Assembly (NCBI GenBank): GCA_045569115.1
Contig: JBJKZS010000043.1
Coordinates: 1-9,260 of the forward strand
Source of the DNA: S15-B10 sp045569115
Lineage (GTDB): Bacteria > Fidelibacterota > Marinisomatia > Marinisomatales > S15-B10
Direction of reading: 5' to 3'
DNA length: 9,260 bases
The notes under the pieces are model-generated. The model was given only the letters and a program-made list of their open reading frames with translations, did not search any database and was not told the DNA's origin. The position numbers and the translations under genes were made by a program. This document shows positions 7,635-9,260 of the stretch, piece by piece; position 1 is the stretch's first letter; each line of letters starts with the position of its first letter.

Positions 7635-8912
7635 ATGGATAGAAAATCAATCTTAAGTTGGGCCCTATATGATTGGGCTAATTCAGCATTTGCAACTACT
7701 GTAATGGCTGGTTTTTTCCCTTTATTTTTCAATGCTTATTGGGCGGATCCAAATAATCCAGCAGAGAGCACATTTTTTCTTGGACTTGCAAATTCAACTT
7801 ATGCAATAATTGTTGCATTAATGGCTCCTTTTCTTGGAGCAATTGCTGACCAAGGAAATTCTAGAAAAAAATTTCTCATTTTTTTTGCGTTTATGGGAGC
7901 CGTTTTCACAGCAGCTTTATGGTTAGTGAATCAAGGGAATTGGCAATTGGCTACTATAGTATATATTGCAGCGGCTATTGGTTTTTCTTCAGGCAATATT
8001 TTTTATGACTCACTTTTACTTACTGTAGCACCTCGGGACAAACTTAACATGGTTTCATCCCTAGGTTTTTCTATGGGCTATATTGGAGGTGGCTCTCTTT
8101 TTGCTTTAAATGTTTTTATGTTTCTCAAGCCGAGCTTTTTCGGAATTTCTAATCAATCTATTGCGGTCAAACTTAGCTTTGTAAGTGTAGCAGTTTGGTG
8201 GATTCTCTTCTCTATTCCACTTATCCTATACGTTCGAGAGCCCGTTATTTATAATTCAGTTCCCATTCGTCAAGCTGTAAGCTTAGGATTTCGTCAGCTT
8301 ATGAATACATTTTACCAATTGAAACATTTTAAAATAGTCAGTCTTTTTTTGATCGCATATTGGTTCTACATAGACGGGGTCGATACTATAGTCAAAATGG
8401 CTGTTGATTACGGTATGTCTATTGGATTTAATAGTTCTACTCTTATGACAGCGCTTCTTATGGTTCAATTTATTGCCTTTCCAGCTGCGTTGGGTTACAA
8501 TTGGGTGGCCATGAAAATTGGTACCAAGGAAGCTGTTATGACATCAATTTTTGCATATATTATTATTACAATTCTAGGTTACTTTATGACAAGCGAAACA
8601 CATTTTTATATTCTAGCAATTTTAATTGGACTTTTCCAGGGTGGTATACAAGCGTTAAGCCGTAGTCTTTACAGTAGGATTATACCTAAAAGTCATGCCG
8701 CAGAATTTTTTGGGTTTTTTAACATGCTTGGAAAATTCGCCGCAGTTATTGGGCCATTATTAATCGGTAGTGTAACAATTTTAACTGGTAGCGCAAGGTT
8801 AGGAATACTTTCAATAATCGTTTTATTTATTTGTGGTGCTTTTCTTTTGATGTTAGTGGACTTTACAAAGGGTGAACAATTAGCAAAAGAATTTGAATCG
8901 AAAACTAATTAA
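7635..8912 (+). CDS. UMF1/ATG22-like major facilitator superfamily transporter
   Basis: An inner-membrane transporter of 425 residues with about 12 hydrophobic helices, of the UMF1 family related to yeast vacuolar Atg22. Marks: SWALYDWANSAF (8-19), the family's N-terminal signature; the loop GAIADQGNSRKK (68-79), corresponding to MFS motif A; YWFYIDGVDTI (242-252); GLFQGGIQALSRSLYSR (332-348); and FFGFFNMLGKFAAVIGP (358-374). The substrate is unknown; Atg22 exports amino acids from the vacuole, and bacterial members are largely uncharacterised. ATG 7635 is chosen over TTG 7620 because an AGGGG motif precedes it and the signature then begins at residue 8. It sits 8 nt after the barrel gene and appears to be the last gene of the operon. 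A role in exporting or importing murein-derived sugars, peptides or amino acids is possible from context but unproven. Confidence 0.9.
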   Translation: MDRKSILSWALYDWANSAFATTVMAGFFPLFFNAYWADPNNPAESTFFLGLANSTYAIIVALMAPFLGAIADQGNSRKKFLIFFAFMGAVFTAALWLVNQGNWQLATIVYIAAAIGFSSGNIFYDSLLLTVAPRDKLNMVSSLGFSMGYIGGGSLFALNVFMFLKPSFFGISNQSIAVKLSFVSVAVWWILFSIPLILYVREPVIYNSVPIRQAVSLGFRQLMNTFYQLKHFKIVSLFLIAYWFYIDGVDTIVKMAVDYGMSIGFNSSTLMTALLMVQFIAFPAALGYNWVAMKIGTKEAVMTSIFAYIIITILGYFMTSETHFYILAILIGLFQGGIQALSRSLYSRIIPKSHAAEFFGFFNMLGKFAAVIGPLLIGSVTILTGSARLGILSIIVLFICGAFLLMLVDFTKGEQLAKEFESKTN

Positions 8913-8917
8913 TATTA

Positions 8918-8946
8918 TTGACACAAAGATAAATGTGGGTTATATT
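8918..8946 (+). promoter_or_regulatory. Sigma-70-type promoter for the HMA-domain gene
   Basis: TTGACA at 8918-8923 and TATATT at 8941-8946 are separated by exactly 17 nt, a near-consensus housekeeping promoter. The predicted transcription start is near 8953, leaving a leader of about 30 nt before the ATG at 8983. It lies in the only real intergenic gap of the window, 6 nt after the MFS stop, and marks a new transcription unit. No operator or metal-regulator palindrome is evident around it. Confidence 0.75.
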
Positions 8947-8967
8947 GGATTGTTAAACTATTCAAAT

Positions 8968-8973
8968 AAGGGA
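8968..8973 (+). promoter_or_regulatory. Shine-Dalgarno site of the HMA-domain gene
   Basis: AAGGGA lies 9 nt before the ATG at 8983. It fixes the start of the last, truncated gene. Confidence 0.6.
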
Positions 8974-8982
8974 TAATACATA

Positions 8983-9260
8983 ATGAAAAAAACTAGTTTT
9001 ATATCAATAATTGCTCTTGCTCTTGTAATTCTTGTTGGTGGAACCTATGACAGTGGTTCTGTTGAAACTGCATCTATTTCTATTGAGGGTATGACCTGTG
9101 GTGGCTGTTCTTCAAAGGTTGAAACAGCTCTCTCAGCGAAATCAGGTGTAAAAAATGTTTCAGTAGATTTTGATTCAAAACTTGCAACGGTTGAATATTA
9201 TCCTTCTAAAGTTGAGAAAACCGAACTGTTGTCGATAGTTTCAAATGCTGGATTTATTGC
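8983..9260 (+). CDS. Exported heavy-metal-associated (HMA) domain protein, 3' truncated by window
   Basis: The frame stays open to the window end (92 codons and two bases), so the C-terminus is unseen. Residues 1-20 are a basic N-terminus followed by a long hydrophobic segment, a signal peptide or membrane anchor. From about residue 30 an HMA fold begins: SISIEGMTCGGCSSKVETAL (31-50) with metal-binding Cys39 and Cys42 in the GMTCxxC motif, followed by GVKNVSVDFDSKLATVEY (55-72), which fits the beta-alpha-beta pattern of MerP/CopZ-like domains. The predicted location is periplasmic, binding Cu(I), Hg(II) or a similar soft metal; which metal cannot be told. It could be a MerP-like stand-alone chaperone or the N-terminus of a longer protein. 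It has its own promoter and ribosome site, so it is probably unrelated to the murein cluster upstream. Confidence 0.88.
   Translation, partial: MKKTSFISIIALALVILVGGTYDSGSVETASISIEGMTCGGCSSKVETALSAKSGVKNVSVDFDSKLATVEYYPSKVEKTELLSIVSNAGFI

Noticed and set aside
8913..8982. Possible rho-independent terminator after the MFS gene.
   Set aside because: I find no GC-rich inverted repeat followed by a T run in this gap; it is taken up by the promoter and ribosome site of the next gene.
1..9260. Mobile elements, CRISPR arrays, tRNA or rRNA genes, or long repeats.
   Set aside because: Coding sequence fills almost the whole window, all genes are on one strand with similar composition, and no repeat arrays, transposase motifs or RNA-gene signatures were recognised by eye.

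Overview
The window is AT-rich (roughly one third G+C by eye) and gene-dense, with every gene on the + strand. It suggests a diderm bacterium. A probable exported lipoprotein, a Sec-exported hydrolase and a predicted outer-membrane barrel are encoded next to an inner-membrane symporter. Shine-Dalgarno-like sites and a textbook TTGACA-N17-TATATT promoter argue mildly against Bacteroidota, which usually use a different -10/-35 pattern and few Shine-Dalgarno sites. An uncultured marine FCB-type lineage such as Marinimicrobia would fit, but this is inference.

Layout: (1) 1-519, the C-terminal part of alanine racemase, cut by the window start. (2) 512-3325, a 937-residue exported fusion of a NagZ-type GH3 beta-N-acetylglucosaminidase and a serine beta-lactamase/AmiE-like domain. 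(3) 3330-4724, a sodium:solute symporter. (4) 4724-6019, an exported NamZ-family (DUF1343) protein. (5) 6028-7626, a predicted outer-membrane beta-barrel of unknown function. (6) 7635-8912, a UMF1/ATG22-like major facilitator. (7) 8983 to the window end, the start of a small exported heavy-metal-associated (HMA) protein behind its own promoter. Genes 1-6 overlap or are separated by at most 8 nt, so they look like one transcription unit whose promoter lies upstream of the window. The only intergenic gap of note is 8913-8982.

Genes 2-4 carry the same set of functions as the Bacillus subtilis murein-recycling cluster (nagZ, amiE, a sugar transporter, namZ), here with nagZ and amiE fused. The proposed pathway is scavenging of cell-wall fragments outside the cytoplasm. 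The barrel may admit fragments, the NagZ/AmiE fusion and NamZ-like protein trim them, and the symporter imports released amino sugars. Alanine racemase links the locus to D-alanine and peptidoglycan metabolism. No murQ etherase, MurNAc kinase or regulator is visible here.

The most unusual point is that the NamZ-like protein is changed at several positions that are near-invariant in the family as I recall it (PEHG to PQHG, loss of PSPNMP, YPG to SSG, EGTN to SGTN, SEGRGT to SFGEGT). It may have altered specificity or a non-catalytic role.
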